A stretch of DNA of 64,000 bases from Eutypa lata (Eukaryota; Ascomycota; Sordariomycetes; Xylariales; Diatrypaceae), in NCBI GenBank assembly GCA_022661535.1, contig JAKULF010000004.1, positions 6,404,093-6,468,092 of the forward strand, given 5' to 3'. Of this stretch, positions 21,415 to 33,837 are shown in pieces; position 1 is the stretch's first letter, and each line of letters begins with the position of its first letter. The notes below the pieces were generated by a model, which saw only the letters and a program-made list of their open reading frames with translations, did not search any database and had not been told where the DNA came from. A program made the position numbers and the translations under genes.

Positions 21415-22493
21415 ATGCGTTTCTCAGGCGCCCTTGTCACGGCTGCGGTTGCGACCTTAGCAGCAGCCCAGCGTCCTGAAGATGAGTCCATCTGTGACTA
21501 CTATACAACGGCATTGTTGAAGGAGAATACGGCAGAGAATCAAGCTACTTTGTTGACGCTGGTAGTTAACACCGTCGTCATTGGAAATTGTAAGACCTTA
21601 GCCACCCGCCCGCAATGCAGTTCATCAGTCTAATAAGCCCACCATCAATAGACACGATGCCCAACGTCGGAATCACAGTGCCTGGTATCCTCGCTCCTGG
21701 TATGTACAACGATACCGAGGTCAAGCTTTTGCCATACTTCGACGGCACGCTTGCTTCGAGCAACCGAGGCGGAGATACGGGTGTTTCTATCAACTTCCTC
21801 GACGGTGGCGCTGCCGAGCCGCTGATGAAGAACAAGCCTGCCAACGATGACACCTCTCAGCAATAGTGAGTCACCATTGTTAATACACATTCGATCAATG
21901 CAGTTTGCTTACATACTCTCCGCAGCTTCCTTCTTACCCACCTTTACCAATTCTTTGGGTCACTACTTGGCTGTACGATGCAAGGCATGCCGGGCTTCGA
22001 CGCATATAGCTCGGAACCCTCCATGTACCAGGTCCACAAATTCATGGCGCTTGATCCTTATCAAGTAGGCTATTTCATCACCCAGGTTGGCCTCGCTGCT
22101 GCCTCCTTTGGTGTTGCTGATGCCGATGTCCAAGCCGTCGGCATGGCGCTCACGAGTCTGTTCGACTACAAATGTGCCCCACCAACCACGGCCGTCAAAG
22201 CCCAAGGCCCTGAGCTCCAATCTATCTGCATCGACGAGGCCTGTCCTCTTGCTATGGATGCTGTCTGCGACAAGTACGAAAAGGTTATAGAACCACAAGC
22301 CGCTTCCTCAATGAACGGTTCCATGACTATGACCATGAGCATGCCTCCGGCGGGGACTGGTTCAATGACGATGACGATGCCCTCCGGCACGGCGTCGATG
22401 ACATCTACTATGATGGCTCCCACTGCTGGAGCTGTCGCAAATGGCATCAACTTGGCTGCTATTGCTGGTGGTATGGCTGCCCTGTTGATCTAA
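21415..22493 (+). CDS. Secreted, probably GPI-anchored fungal protein of unknown function
   Basis: Exons 21415-21589, 21652-21865 and 21926-22493 (GTAAGA and GTGAGT donors) join to 318 codons. The first 19 residues are a signal peptide (hydrophobic core, then AAAQ). The body carries wording I know from a widespread but uncharacterised ascomycete family: PNVGITVPGILAPG, then FLDGGAAEPL, then YFLLTHLYQFFGSLLGC, then QVHKFMALDPYQVGYF. Six Cys in the body could form disulfides (C-D near the N-terminus, GC-M-Q, then four between about 220 and 260). The tail is a Met/Thr/Ser-rich repeat (GSMTMTM) followed by a small-residue and hydrophobic end, as in GPI-anchored wall proteins. Location at the cell surface is inferred; no catalytic motif is visible. 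Confidence 0.8.
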
Positions 22494-23589
22494 AACCGAG
22501 GTGGCGTAGGCTAGAGGGCATAGTGTAGAACATGTTTCGGATGTATGGTTTTTCTCATTTGTTTACCTTTTTAATGGACCGAAATTTAAGGATTACGCCC
22601 TCCTCGTATACAGTTGTCTGGTCTGTCATTGTTGAGATATGATTGTAGATCTGACTTCTGACACTGTACCACTTGGGAGGGGCGGGGGGCAGAAATTGAT
22701 ATACCCGTATTTCGCATTTAATCTTGAGTAACGCAGTTAATATTACACGCTATCTTCTGCAACTGTTTTTCCACCTCATTTGCCGCGTGAAAGGCGGGTA
22801 GAAAGTTTACTGTAGGGTCTTAGATATTGTCGTTTCTCATATTTCAGGTCTCCAGTTTTATCATTTGTTGTGAACGATTCAAGACGAAACAAGTACAACG
22901 CCGAAAGTAAACTCATGGAACATTGACTTGCTTGAAAATCCAAAAGGCTATCTACGAGATACTTAAGTGGCACTCGCTCACAGGTTATATCCGTGAACGT
23001 CGGAGCTAGCTCTTGTATTTGAAGTCGAGGCGGAACATTGTTCCCTTTTCTCTTATGTCAAATCTCCTCAATACCCTTCTTCAATACAATCAATTAACCT
23101 ATCCTAGATTTTATTGGAGTATATCACACTAATAGTAGTATAATATGAGGGGCATGAGTGATGGTAAGACCTCGTAAGGGTAACTGATAACCCACGTGCT
23201 ATCGATAGCTATATGAGTTTACGAACTAGTTGTAGGGCCGAGGAGAAATGAGAATACTTCACTATATACGCTCATTTTGTGAGTTGGTTGCTGTCGCTTA
23301 ACCTCCAAAACATAGATAGGATGCACTGTGCCAGTGTCTTTTATGTTACTACTATTCCATGACTATAAGGATTGTTTCGTAAACCATAGAGTAATATTTA
23401 TTCAAGGTGCTGAGTAGTCTGTGATGCTTGTGCCTGTCATTTCTTGCTTGAGGACGTAGGAGTTATAAAGAATGACCCGAATGATGGAATACCAGGATTG
23501 TTCAAAATCCTGATGGCTCTCTTATTAGAGTACTTGTTCCAGTAGAGACGGCGGCCGTGATGAAGTGGAGACCGGCGGGACAGGGAGAC

Positions 23590-23605
23590 CCGCCGGGCCC
23601 GGCGG
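23590..23605. repeat. Perfect 16-bp GC palindrome
   Basis: CCGCCGGGCCCGGCGG reads identically on both strands and stands out in an otherwise AT-leaning intergenic region. It could be a binding site or hairpin; there is no further support. Confidence 0.7.
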
Positions 23606-23837
23606 ATCGGGAATGCCCCGACTGGCGAGAGGATTATAAACGAAACCAACATCTATACTCCTCACCCTGCTGATAAATCATTTACCACTGTAAGCTGTTA
23701 ATAAAAGTCAATAGTGAGGCACAGAAATCTCGTAGACACCGCGTAAATTACTATCTTATTGATCCCAATGCGGCACAAGGTTGACTTGGCGGTATTGTGC
23801 TTTAGGCATTCCATGTCATTCCTATGAACTTGCTTAT

Positions 23838-23945
23838 CCTAATTCCGGCTGATGAAGTCCTAATTCCGGTTGATGGATGAAACTGGCTTATTGAATTTGC
23901 GGCCGAGAAAATCTTAATACCGGTTGATGGACTTTAATTCCAGCA
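23838..23945 (+). repeat. TAATTCCGGTTGATG direct repeats
   Basis: Two copies 21 bp apart (from 23838 and 23859), a third diverged copy from 23913 and a partial fourth near 23933. Function unknown. Confidence 0.6.
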
Positions 23946-24184
23946 TTGGTAAGCATTGCTACCCAGCAACTATACGCATGCACGTCGGCGAGTGTAGGAT
24001 TAATTGTAAATCAATGAGATATTTGGTTGGTACTGCGAGATCATTCCCATCGCAGCCATGGTGAATCAGAGTATATATTTGTGTGTATTTGACCAGATAT
24101 TTCCGGTTGTCCCCCCTTAATGTACTGAATTTCCTCACTCAACTCATAGCTACAACATCTTCTCTATTTCAAAGAACGACCGCC

Positions 24185-25219
24185 ATGGCTATCTACTTAG
24201 TTACACAGGCAACTGGCCAACAAAGCCAGCTGGTTATCACGTACCTTCTGGAAGCGGGTGCTACTGTCCATGCAGTCGTACGGGATCCTCAGAAGATTCC
24301 ACCGGTCCTGGAGCGTCCAGGTATCACGGTGTTCAAAGGAGAAAGCAACAACTTCGAGGCAATATTCCAAGCGGCCCAGGGTTGTATTGGAGTCTTCTTG
24401 AACACCTTTCCAATCCCAGGCCTAGAGGGACAACAGGCGAAAACTGTCGTCGAGGCCTGCAAAAAGGCAGGGGTTGAAACCATCGTTGCATCCACGACCA
24501 TGGGCACAGGCAACAAGGCCATGTGGGACAATACCGAGACTGAGGAATGTCAACTGCGTGATTATTACCGCTCGAAGGCCGAGGTTGAAGATGCTGTTCG
24601 CGGCGCCGGATTCAAAGCCTACACCATTCTTCGACCAGGATTCATCGATTTCGACTACCTTCTCCCAAGCGCCCCTCACAACTACCCCGAGCTTCCGGTC
24701 ACTGGCGAGCTAGTTCATTCATTTAATGATGGAGCTGGGATGGTCCATGTAAGTACTGAGAATAAGTTGATGTCTTACCTTTCTCGTTCTGTTATAGGAC
24801 CATCCATCTACAAGATATGATGAAAAATAGCACACTAACTTGTTTTTACTAAATAGACCGGTGGGCACGACGTCGGGAAGTACGCCGTGGCAGCCTTTCA
24901 GAACCCAACCAAGTTTGGTGGTCAAGAGATTGAGCTGGGCAATGAGCTTTTGACCCCTGAAAAGGCTCGCGACATCCTTGCCAGAGTTAGTGGGAGAAAT
25001 GTTCGGGTGAGAAAGCGGACCACAGAGGAAGTAGAGGAGGCTAAAGTCACTCTCTTCACTCAGCGATTTCAGCTTTGGTCCAACATCACCGATTTCGGCC
25101 CGATTGTGACAAAGGTGAAGGAGGTACAGGCCAAGTACGGTATACCATTCACTTCACTGGAGGAGTCTCTGCAACGGGACAAGGATAGGCTTCTGCAGTG
25201 CCTGCCATCTCAGATTTAA
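24185..25219 (+). CDS. NmrA-like family protein (Rossmann fold), two exons
   Basis: Exons 24185-24748 and 24857-25219, with a 108-nt intron starting GTAAGT and a TACTAAA branch site; 308 codons. The start at 24185 sits in a strong context; a longer in-frame reading back to 24083 is less likely because the Rossmann strand begins at residue 3. The fold is that of NmrA/HSCARG proteins: strand-loop-helix (IYLVTQATGQQS), then VVRDP, VFKGE and GVFLNTFP, and a YRSKAEVEDAV helix followed by TILRPGFI. The usual VTGATGxxG nucleotide loop reads VTQATGQQS here, so two of its three glycines are lost and NAD(P) binding may be altered. Relatives act as redox sensors or reductases; no specific role can be assigned. 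Confidence 0.85.
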
Positions 25220-25732
25220 GTGTATCACGGGTTAGGTCACGGGTTAGGGTTATGTTCTACCGGAAACTTGCTACGTACAATATTCATAAGCTAGATATTT
25301 TTCGCGCCCTTTTGTTTTGATGAGCAAGAAGGCATGTTTTGTTATAGCATTATGCTACTAACATTCAAGAATCGGACTTGCAAGTCACCATGGCAGATGG
25401 GATCATATGAAAAGATTTGTTGTGATATATTGAAGAAAGTAGTACCCTTATCCAGGTCATGGAGAGTAGGACGATGATACCGATTGCTATCACACCAACT
25501 ATACCCTTTCTATCACGGTATCGATTATACTGTTCTCAACCGAGGCTAACTTTTTCGGATCTCAAATTAAATCCATGGCCGATAGGAGCGTTAACAAGTC
25601 TTAAAATGGTGGTTCTTCTTGCCCTTAAGAAGGTTGTTATGTCTTGTGAAAGTCTTGCTACAGTCTCACGTGTGGGACTCGTTTCTGTAGCCGTGCTCGC
25701 TTGTCTACTAATGGTGACCAATTCTTACAGGT
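25220..25732. other. Intergenic between converging NmrA-like and HET genes
   Basis: About 500 nt with a 12-bp tandem (TCACGGGTTAGG twice, 25227-25250) and otherwise plain spacer. Small frames at 25459-25761 (+) and 25536-25721 (-) have no recognisable content. Confidence 0.5.
25227..25254 (+). repeat. TCACGGGTTAGG tandem, telomere-like
   Basis: Two exact 12-bp units followed by GTTA, giving GGGTTAGGGTTA at the end, which resembles the TTAGGG telomere repeat. It is too short to call an interstitial telomere. Confidence 0.5.
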
Positions 25733-27635
25733 TTACGTGTTTTCTATCAATGCTTCACTAGAGCCTTTCTTCTGTTTGAAAATCCTCCTAAACTCAAACT
25801 TCCTGCTGGGACGCTTTCGTACCTCTCTTGACTCTCTCCTATCCGGAATGGTTTCAGAAAGCTGAGGTACTGTGTCTAACATCGGTCGGAATGGTGTTTC
25901 GTTGAAAATATCGACCAGGGTCTCAAGAACCGAGGGTTTCTCTTCAACATCAATGTTAACGAAGAAATACTTGTCACCATAAATGATCCTCGACTCGATA
26001 TCTACACAAACGTTTTCGCTCTCTAATTCTACCGCGGCACCAAGGGGTTGTGGATCGAATATTGGAGCCCATTCTCCAAAGGTCCGGCTTTCATCGCAGC
26101 CGTCAACAACGCAGGCTGCAACATCTCCTATGTCGGACCTAGAGCCTAGTAAAACAGTGAACAGCTTGCCATCTTCCCGCTTGAGAACGACTACGGCAGC
26201 TAACGCATTTTTCTGCTTGGAGACCTTGAATGCGCTATCTAGCCCCTTAGGGACCCAAGACCAATTCTTTAGCGCTATAGCTCCGGGCTCTTTTGCTCCC
26301 ATAGTGCCGAGTAATCTATAACCCATCGATGGGTTCGGTCCTTTGTGAAGCTGAACGATGTGTTGTGGGTAAATAGGAAGTGAGGTGGTGAACGTAGCTG
26401 CTGATTTGCGGACGTAGATGGTCGTCATATTCCCTCGTTCTGCAACGTTGTTAAACTTAAGAATGTTACCACTGTCAATCCTTGCATACTGATCATACGT
26501 GGCAGCTCGGTTGAACTCGGAAAAATCGGTGACCCTTTTCAAGTATATTCCAGCAAATCCATCGGTTCTCAGGGGTTGTGGACAATTCAGGGCGGCAACG
26601 TACAAGTCATCTTTAACTAGATGAAGGGGTAACGTGATTTGTAGTCCGCGGTTTGTGCTGAAGAAAGGGACCTTAGGTTCCCATTCGTAATACCCAAAAA
26701 AATGACCCGAATCCTTAAACATTTCTGGTGACTCTGCGAGTAATCCGGTGCATTCCTTCGGATCAGACTTGTCGTCTCTCCACGCGAACAGGGACTCGTC
26801 GTTTGACTCTTTCATGATCTCTTCTTGTAAGCGGATAAAGGCCTTTGCACCTTCGCCATAAATCATAGACATGTTCACACCGAAGAGCCCCATCAGGCAA
26901 TACGCCCGATCTTCAATCCGAGTTGTCTTCCTCCTTGCCGCCCACGACATGCGTTTGGCGACGCTCATCGATCGGACTTGCCTAGAATGAGAAAGGACCC
27001 CCGAGTCTATTCCGGTGATCTGGGACAATCTCTCGCACATCGTGGATTTCCGCCCGATTTCAATCCACTCATCTTGAAAATATACCTTCTTGCCCTTAGC
27101 GTCATGAGTTTCTGTGTAGAATACCACTTCCTTTGGCGCAATTAGCTCCTGCAACGTCCACCCTCTTTTGAACCACTCATGGCCCGCAAATGAAGGGTCG
27201 GTACGAGGGTCCAAATCGTTTGGCAGACCAGCAAGGTATGCATAACATATTTTAGCGTCTCTATAGTATCTATGAGACCTGATAAGCCACACCGTTTTAC
27301 ACACTACTATTTAAAAGCAGGAGCCCTTACCTGTACATGGAATTAATAGCCTCCGAAAGCTCAGCGCTGCTGCTTTTATCGATACAGCAGGTATCGATCC
27401 AAATATATTTCAAGCCATCTCTCCTCGACTGTTTGCATGCGCCTTCAATCTTCGCAAAACCGAGTCTGCTTCGCATTTTTCTTTCGGTCTCGTCCTCGTT
27501 GCCTGTTACATCTCCATATCGAACTTCATTCACATAATCCCAACGATGGGATAGTATGGAGTACTCAAGACCATCCGTGTCGCCCATAATGTCCGTATTC
27601 TCAAGTCGAAGGGTTTCCGTATTGAGGAGATACAT
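25733..27635 (-). CDS. HET-domain (heterokaryon incompatibility) protein
   Basis: Exons 27635-27331 and 27269-25733, with an intron starting GTAAGG; 613 codons. The HET domain spans the first 170 residues: YSILSHRW, then GLKYIWIDTCCIDK, then the intron, then KICYAYL, and EWFKRGWTLQELIAP. These are the three conserved blocks of PF06985. The region after it (RMSWAARRKTTRIEDRAYCL, then MIYGEGAKAF) is the usual companion segment of the HET6/vegetative-incompatibility type. The C-terminal 350 residues are not recognisable. HET-domain proteins trigger cell death after fusion of unlike hyphae or in innate-immune-like responses; this one's partner is unknown. No NACHT, NB-ARC or repeat domain follows. 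Confidence 0.9.
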
Positions 27636-28610
27636 CTTGGGCGTGGGTATTGTTTGCCGTTTCCAAACATAAGAGGAAGAGATAGGCGTAGACTATAAAT
27701 TTGGGAACCGGAGGTATGTATGAATCGAAATTCAAGAGCCTTGTAGTCATATCTAGGCAACTAGCCGAGAATTTCCATTAAGGGGTACAATCCTACTGCC
27801 AGACTGTGTACATGATCACTGAAACATTCGAAGCCATTTTCTCCCCTGTGGCGCTTATGTGAGCGCAGTTTAGAGCAGGGGCGAAAACGCTAAAGGGGGT
27901 TTCATTGGTTCACTTTGCAAATAGCCCCCAACAGCGAGTTTCATACGGGGTAGCACAAGGATGACATGGCCTGATATCAGGTGTTCAGCTCCAAATCAGC
28001 GTTGTATACATAAGCATATGCACAGCCTAATTATCAAGCCAGCGGTTAACGCAACGAAGGAAATACGAGGATGAGTGCCACGATACATTCGTGAAATGCA
28101 GATCGTAGTACGCTTATAGCTTCACGTGCGCAATTTGGAACAAGGCGTGTAGAAGGCAAAAGTCATTCACCGTGGTCTGCGGATTTTGTTATTTCATGAT
28201 GGGAATGGTAAGCCACGTAGTGATAGCTTAGGTAGGCAGCTAGATAGGTAGTAGGTAGAGCTACATGAGATGTCTATCGGCGCTTAGGAAGGTGGTATTG
28301 TACCTGCCTACAGCCTTCAGGCGTTACACCACTTAGCATGAGACGGATATTTAGGCGAGACTCGAGGTCAGGCTTAGAACTTGACCAGGCCAACATCGAT
28401 TTCAACATCAATTACAATCCTGAAAGGACGTAATAGCTTGACTAGATAGGATTATCATACATTCGGTAACAGATTATATTGCAAAGCGTACGACGAAGCT
28501 CACCATATTCTCTGGAAAGATCCGTGCAGCGGAAGTGTCCAATCATTACGTCCGATTCCGACCTCCACGCCGGCCGTTAATAGCGACCCTTCAATCGCAG
28601 CTTCGAAAAG
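27636..28610. other. Divergent intergenic region between HET and LITAF genes
   Basis: About 1 kb that must hold both promoters. A short TAGGTAGCTAGATAGGTAGTAGGTAG tract near 28230-28257 is the only repeat seen. No gene. Confidence 0.5.
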
Positions 28611-29411
28611 ATGGATCCAAATGTTAATCTGGAGCTACAACACGGAGGCTCGGATAGTAGTCGCATCAAGGCCGAACCTCAACCCCCAAAGACAACAAGA
28701 GACGAAGATGAGATTACGCCGGTCATCGCGCCGGCCGTCTCACAGCAGACCTTGGTCGGGAATGACGGTATCGATAAAATGACACTGAACACCGTGTTGC
28801 ATAGTACTCCCAACGGTGAGGGGAAGGCCGTCGTACCACCACAGCCGCCAGGATCGAAGTCTGTAGCACCACAGGCTAATGTGCGGCTACCGGAAAACTA
28901 TGTGGTGGCTCCCGAGAATCTCTCCGAGACCCCCGATTTCGTCGACTGCCCTTGGTGCCAGAAACGCCAGAAGACCAAGGTTGTCCATACCGATAGTAGT
29001 CAGACAACGTAAGTACACCTCACATTACTTTCAGATATAGTGGTATACGATTTGCTGACGTGAGAAATGTGACAGGCTGGCAGCTCTATTCTGCTGTCTC
29101 TGCTGCGGTGTTATTACAGCCTGTATACCGTTCTGCTTCCATTGGTTTGGGGATACTGAACACCTCTGCGGAGGATGCAACCGTTGTGTTGCACGTCGGC
29201 CTCGTAAGTAATATTCATGTTTCCATAGACCAGTGCTTCTTGAGTAAGATGCAATCAGTTGTTAACATTAAGCTTTGTAGACGATGGTAAGATGGAGGCC
29301 GTGAAACCCCAACGGAACGATCCGCTTCATCCGAAAATTGGCCCAAGTCAATTTGCGCCTATGACCATGCAGGCCAAAAAGAATCTGGACCCGAAAACAA
29401 ACAATGATTGA
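28611..29411 (+). CDS. LITAF-domain protein
   Basis: Exons 28611-29008, 29076-29203 and 29281-29411, all with GTAAGT donors; 218 codons. The N-terminal 100 residues are Pro/Gln/Asp-rich and disordered, as in other LITAF/SIMPLE proteins. The LITAF domain follows: CPWCQKRQKTKV (first CxxC), a hydrophobic Cys-rich segment (LFCCLCCGVITACIPFC) and the HLCGGCNRC knuckle, which together make a zinc-stabilised, membrane-inserted monotopic fold. The domain is complete and spans the first intron. Family members sit on endosome or vacuole membranes. The C-terminus is a short basic tail. The gene converges with the kinase, with 174 nt between the two stop codons. Confidence 0.88.
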
Positions 29412-29585
29412 ACAGTCTCCACGTTCTCCATTCCTTTCCGGTAGCCAGGTTCTCCGGACCTTTAGGGCATCCCACCTTCATCACTTAGGCCACCATTATA
29501 AGTATAACCCTATCTACTGACAAAGAGATACATAATAAATTTTAATTTTTTAAAAATCATTCTTTAATTCTGGTCCCTTTAACTT

Positions 29586-31202
29586 TCACTCCCTCCTGTA
29601 GTCGGTCCATTTTAATCGGATATGCGATGTCGCCTCCTGGAGCGAGAGCCTCTTATCGGGTTGGTACTGTAAAAGTCCCTTTAATACCCACAATAGAGAG
29701 TCTAACCCTGCGCAATCGTGTTCCGTATACTCGTCTTTTTCATAATCACCGTCATCGTCATTGCAGCTCGATATTATGGCATTACGGCGAGGTTCGAACG
29801 TTTCAACAATAGGTTCAGGGTCTGTGACAGGTAAGCCTCGTTATTGGGGAGATAGTAATCAAAAGGTGGGAAGGAGTAGAAGAGAGAATTCGTAGTAGGT
29901 AAAATTTAACCAGTTAGAAACTCACCATCGTTCTGTGCGTATTGGCTTTGCCTCTGTATATCCTCCCATCTGTTTTGCCAGTTGTCTGGTAGTGGCCCGA
30001 GTTTCGTAACAAGTTTTCGGATGAACCAGACGTCTTTCCCCCCAAAAGATATAAAAGGCCGTTTCTGGTAGTATAGAGAGTATATCTATGAACGGACTGT
30101 TAGCGCGGGGGGGGATATCGTGGAAAGAACGAGTAAGACAATTAGAATAGGCCGAGAATATACCTACCACGCAACCAGCCCTCCATAGGTCATGTCGGTA
30201 GTCAAAGGAACCGATGAAGAAGGTCTCTGGAGATCTTAGGTCCCAGGGCTGGGCAATTCCCGTGACTGTATTACCGACAGGAAATGCCAGTCCTAGATCA
30301 AGTAATCGAAGGTCTTCATCAGACGCCTCATACCAACCAGGCCAAACAGTGTACTGAACTAGATGCTTGGGCAGTTCAGGGGACCAGGGTATCTCAGTGT
30401 TTGTATAGGCCGCCGTAACCGGATCCCCGATCGTGTCGAAGAGATCCTCCTCGCTTTTCATGGCGTTCTTACAGGTGAAGGCAACATTAGCGCTCGACAC
30501 ATCTAGACATTGTTCGAGTGGAGTGTCAGAATCCGGCTATTATAGTTCTCGGTTCGATCGCAAGACAAGGGTTGGTCATACCTCCGTGAGCAAAGCCTTC
30601 TTGGTGGAAGAAAGCCAGCGCGTCGAGCAACTGACATGATGCTCTCAGCACCGTGTCGGGTCGGAATGTCTCCTCCCGATAGTCGTAGCACTCTAGGACA
30701 TCAGAGAGTGAAGGTCCAAGAAGCTCCATGACCAGGCAGTTGTGGGTGCCATTCGGCCCGGTATGGTGAAAGCAGTCCAAGAGGCGAACAGAAGGCATCG
30801 GTTCGCGCTGCGCCGATTCAGCGTAGCGCCTCTCCAACTGCTTCAGGATGCTGATCTCCGGATCCTGATCCAGGTCCTCTGTCGAGACCGCGGCCGACTT
30901 TACCTTAATCGATACCCATTGCCTGAGCGACACATAGTATGTTAGCGAAGTCGAGCATTGAGCCACAGGAAAGCAGGGAATAAATTAACATACGGTGCGT
31001 CTTGATCATACGCGAGCCAAACGGTCGAAAACCCTCCGTAGCCAAGTTTGTGACGTATGGTGTATCGGCCGCGTTGAAATGTATCACCGAGATTGACGGG
31101 ATGGAAACCTCCAGGTTTATACCTCTCCAAGTCCTCATGAGGCAGAATAGTTTGCGCATCATGGTAGAGGTTGGGCAATACGCGCTGCTTGTAGTAAGCC
31201 AT
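29586..31202 (-). CDS. SRPK-like serine/threonine protein kinase, five exons
   Basis: Exons 31202-30994, 30922-30582, 30502-30168, 30085-29926 and 29821-29586 join to 426 codons without a stop. Kinase landmarks: glycine loop LGYGGFSTVWLA (53-64), lysine in VSIKV (Lys76), catalytic loop HGDVSSANVAF (Asp184, Asn189; HGD replaces HRD), LLDLGLA in place of DFG (Asp252), RSPE (APE-like) near 275, DLWRAGC, and KLGPLPDNW in the C-lobe. The HGD and DLG forms and the opening YKPGGFHPVNLGD are those of fungal SRPK-like kinases. It should be active, since all core residues are present. The long SRPK spacer is small. Start: the first ATG in frame lies only about 20 nt from the AT-saturated block, so the promoter must be inside or next to that block. 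Confidence 0.88.
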
Positions 31203-31221
31203 CAAAGAAAATGACAACTTG

Positions 31222-33580
31222 GTTAAAAAAATTGATAAAAAGAAATATTAATTTAAAGTAATTCTTTATTTACGAACCACTTTTTTTACGAACCACTTAT
31301 ATAATTATCTTTAAAAATAAATATTAAAATAAATTAAATACGAAAAAATAAACGATAAAAATATTAAAAATATTTATTTATTTTTTTAATTATATTTTAT
31401 TAAAAATATATTAAAATAAATAATTTTTTTAAAATATAAATTATAAAAATTATAAAAATTATAAAAAAATATAATTTATATATAAAAGTTTTTTAAATAA
31501 TATTTTATTTTATTTTATTTTATTTATAATTATTATTAATTTAATTTAATTTATAAATTTAATATTAAAATATATATAATATATTATTATAATTTTAATA
31601 AAATAATAAATTATATTTATTTTAATATAAATATTTATATATTATTAAAAATTAAGTTTTAATATATATATATATATATATAATATATAAATAAATATAA
31701 CTTAAAAATTATTAAATTATTAAAAAATTAAATAATAATAAAGTATTTGTTTTATTTATTTAAAGTTAATTTTTTATTATAAAAGTTTCGTTTTTATTTT
31801 TTTTTAATTTAATATTTTTATTTTATAAAAAAACATTCGTATATACGTTTTTATACTTTATAATAATAATTATTATATTCGTTTTATTATTAAAAAAAAA
31901 TAATATAAAACGTTTTTATTTTAAATATTAATGTATTTTTATATATTAATTTTATTAAATAAATAAATAAAAATTATTATTATATATTAATTTATATATA
32001 AAGTTTATTAAATTTAAAATAATTATTAAATAAATATTTTTTTAAATAATATTTTTTAATTATTTTTTAATATATAATTAAGTTTTATTATTTTAATAAA
32101 AAAATATATTTATTAAAAATAATTAAAAAATTAAAATTTATAATTAATTAAAATTTATATTACTTTAATTAAAATAATCGTAATTATTATATATTAAAAA
32201 AAAATTTTAAATTTTATAATATAATAATTAAATAAAATTTAAATAATAAAAAATAATTATAAATAACGATATAATTATTAATAAATAATAAAAAGATCTT
32301 TATTATTTATATTATTATTATATAAAAAAATTAAATTATTTAAAAATATTAAAAATATTATTATTATTATAAATAAATATATATATATTATAAACGTTTT
32401 AATATTTTTTAATATATAATTATATTTTTAATATATTAATATATCGTTTTTAATCTTTTAAAATAATTAAAAAAGAAATTAAAAATAAATATTATTATTT
32501 TTAAAAAATTACGTATTTATTTATTAATTAAAATAATTATTAATAATTTTTTTTAAAATTTTACGATAATTATTATATATATTATAAATTAAATAAAAAA
32601 CGTATTATATAATTTTAAATATTTATAAAAATAAAATAAAATAATTATAATTAATATTTTCGAATTATTTATATATAAATAAAATAAATTCTTTAAAATT
32701 CCTTTTTATTATAAATATTTTTTAAATTATTTAATTATTATTTTAAACTTTAATTTATACGTATTATTTAAAGTAAATCGTTATATTAATTCTTTAACGT
32801 ATTAAGCTTTATTTTAAAATTATATAAATTTTAAAAATAATTTTAAATAAAGTTTTTAATAATTAAACGATATATATCGTTAATCTTTAAATTCGTATTA
32901 TTTAAATTCTTATTATTATTTAAATTAAATTTATTAATTACGATTATGTTTTAAGTTATAACTTTATATATAATTATAATTAATTATTTTAAATATTTAT
33001 TTAAACGTTATTATTTATTTTTTAAATTTAAATTAACGAAAAAGTTAAAGGTTTCGAATAAATAAATATAATATTAATATTTATTAATATACGTAAATTA
33101 ACGATAAATTTATTAAGTTTTTATAAATTAATAATAAATTTTAAATTAATAATATTTTAATATAATTTAATATAATTAAATACTAATTAAATAATATTAA
33201 TAATAATATTTATTACGTTAAAACATTAATGATTAAAATAATAATTTATATAAATATAAATATAATTTTTATTATAAAATTAATAAAAAGGCTTTTTTAA
33301 TAAGAATTAAATATATATATAATAAAACGTTAAAATTATTAATTTTAATTTTTAAATAATTTTTAAACCTTTATTAAAGCTTTTAAATATCTTAATTATT
33401 CGTTATTTTATTAATATCGTTATAAACGTTATATAAAGCTTGTTTTTAATTAATTAAAAAATAACGAAAAAATATTTTTAAAAAATAATTAATTTCGTTA
33501 TATAATTATTTATTAAAGTTATTATAAAAATAATTAAAAGCGTTAAAGATTTTAATTAACGTTTTAAATTATTTATTAAT
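31222..33580. repeat. AT-saturated RIP block A
   Basis: The composition switches within tens of bases to nearly pure A/T with no frame of useful length. Remaining C and G are mostly in CG, CTT/AAG and AAGCTT contexts; CA/TG is nearly absent. Segment 32560-32800 is similar to 36530-36880, so at least one decayed repeat family is present. No gene can be read. Confidence 0.85.
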
Positions 33581-33837
33581 CATGTCCGAAGGACATTTTT
33601 ATTCTGACGTTTTTCGAAATTAACCGTAAAATTCGGAGTAAAATCAGGGTTGGCACGAATAGCGGATATTGATAACAATACCCTTCTGGGATTGGTCGAA
33701 TCTGCACCGATAAGGACTTAGTGCCAAGCTAGTTCCAAGCTAACTGGCGCTAGTCTTTTGATTGGTCCTAAAAAAGATTTAGCACTTTGATTGGGTGCAT
33801 CCTTCAGGTTTTATGGGCCACCTAGCTTTGACCACTT

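Larger units (their letters stand above)
22494..24184. other. Intergenic, short repeats and a GC palindrome
   Basis: No supported gene. It contains a 16-bp palindrome (23590-23605) and a small direct-repeat cluster (23838-23945). The region before 24185 has a CT-rich leader and an accgccATGG start context for the next gene. Confidence 0.5.

Noticed and set aside
24083..24184. Longer N-terminus for the NmrA-like protein
   Set aside because: The ATG at 24185 has a far better context and sits directly before the first Rossmann strand.
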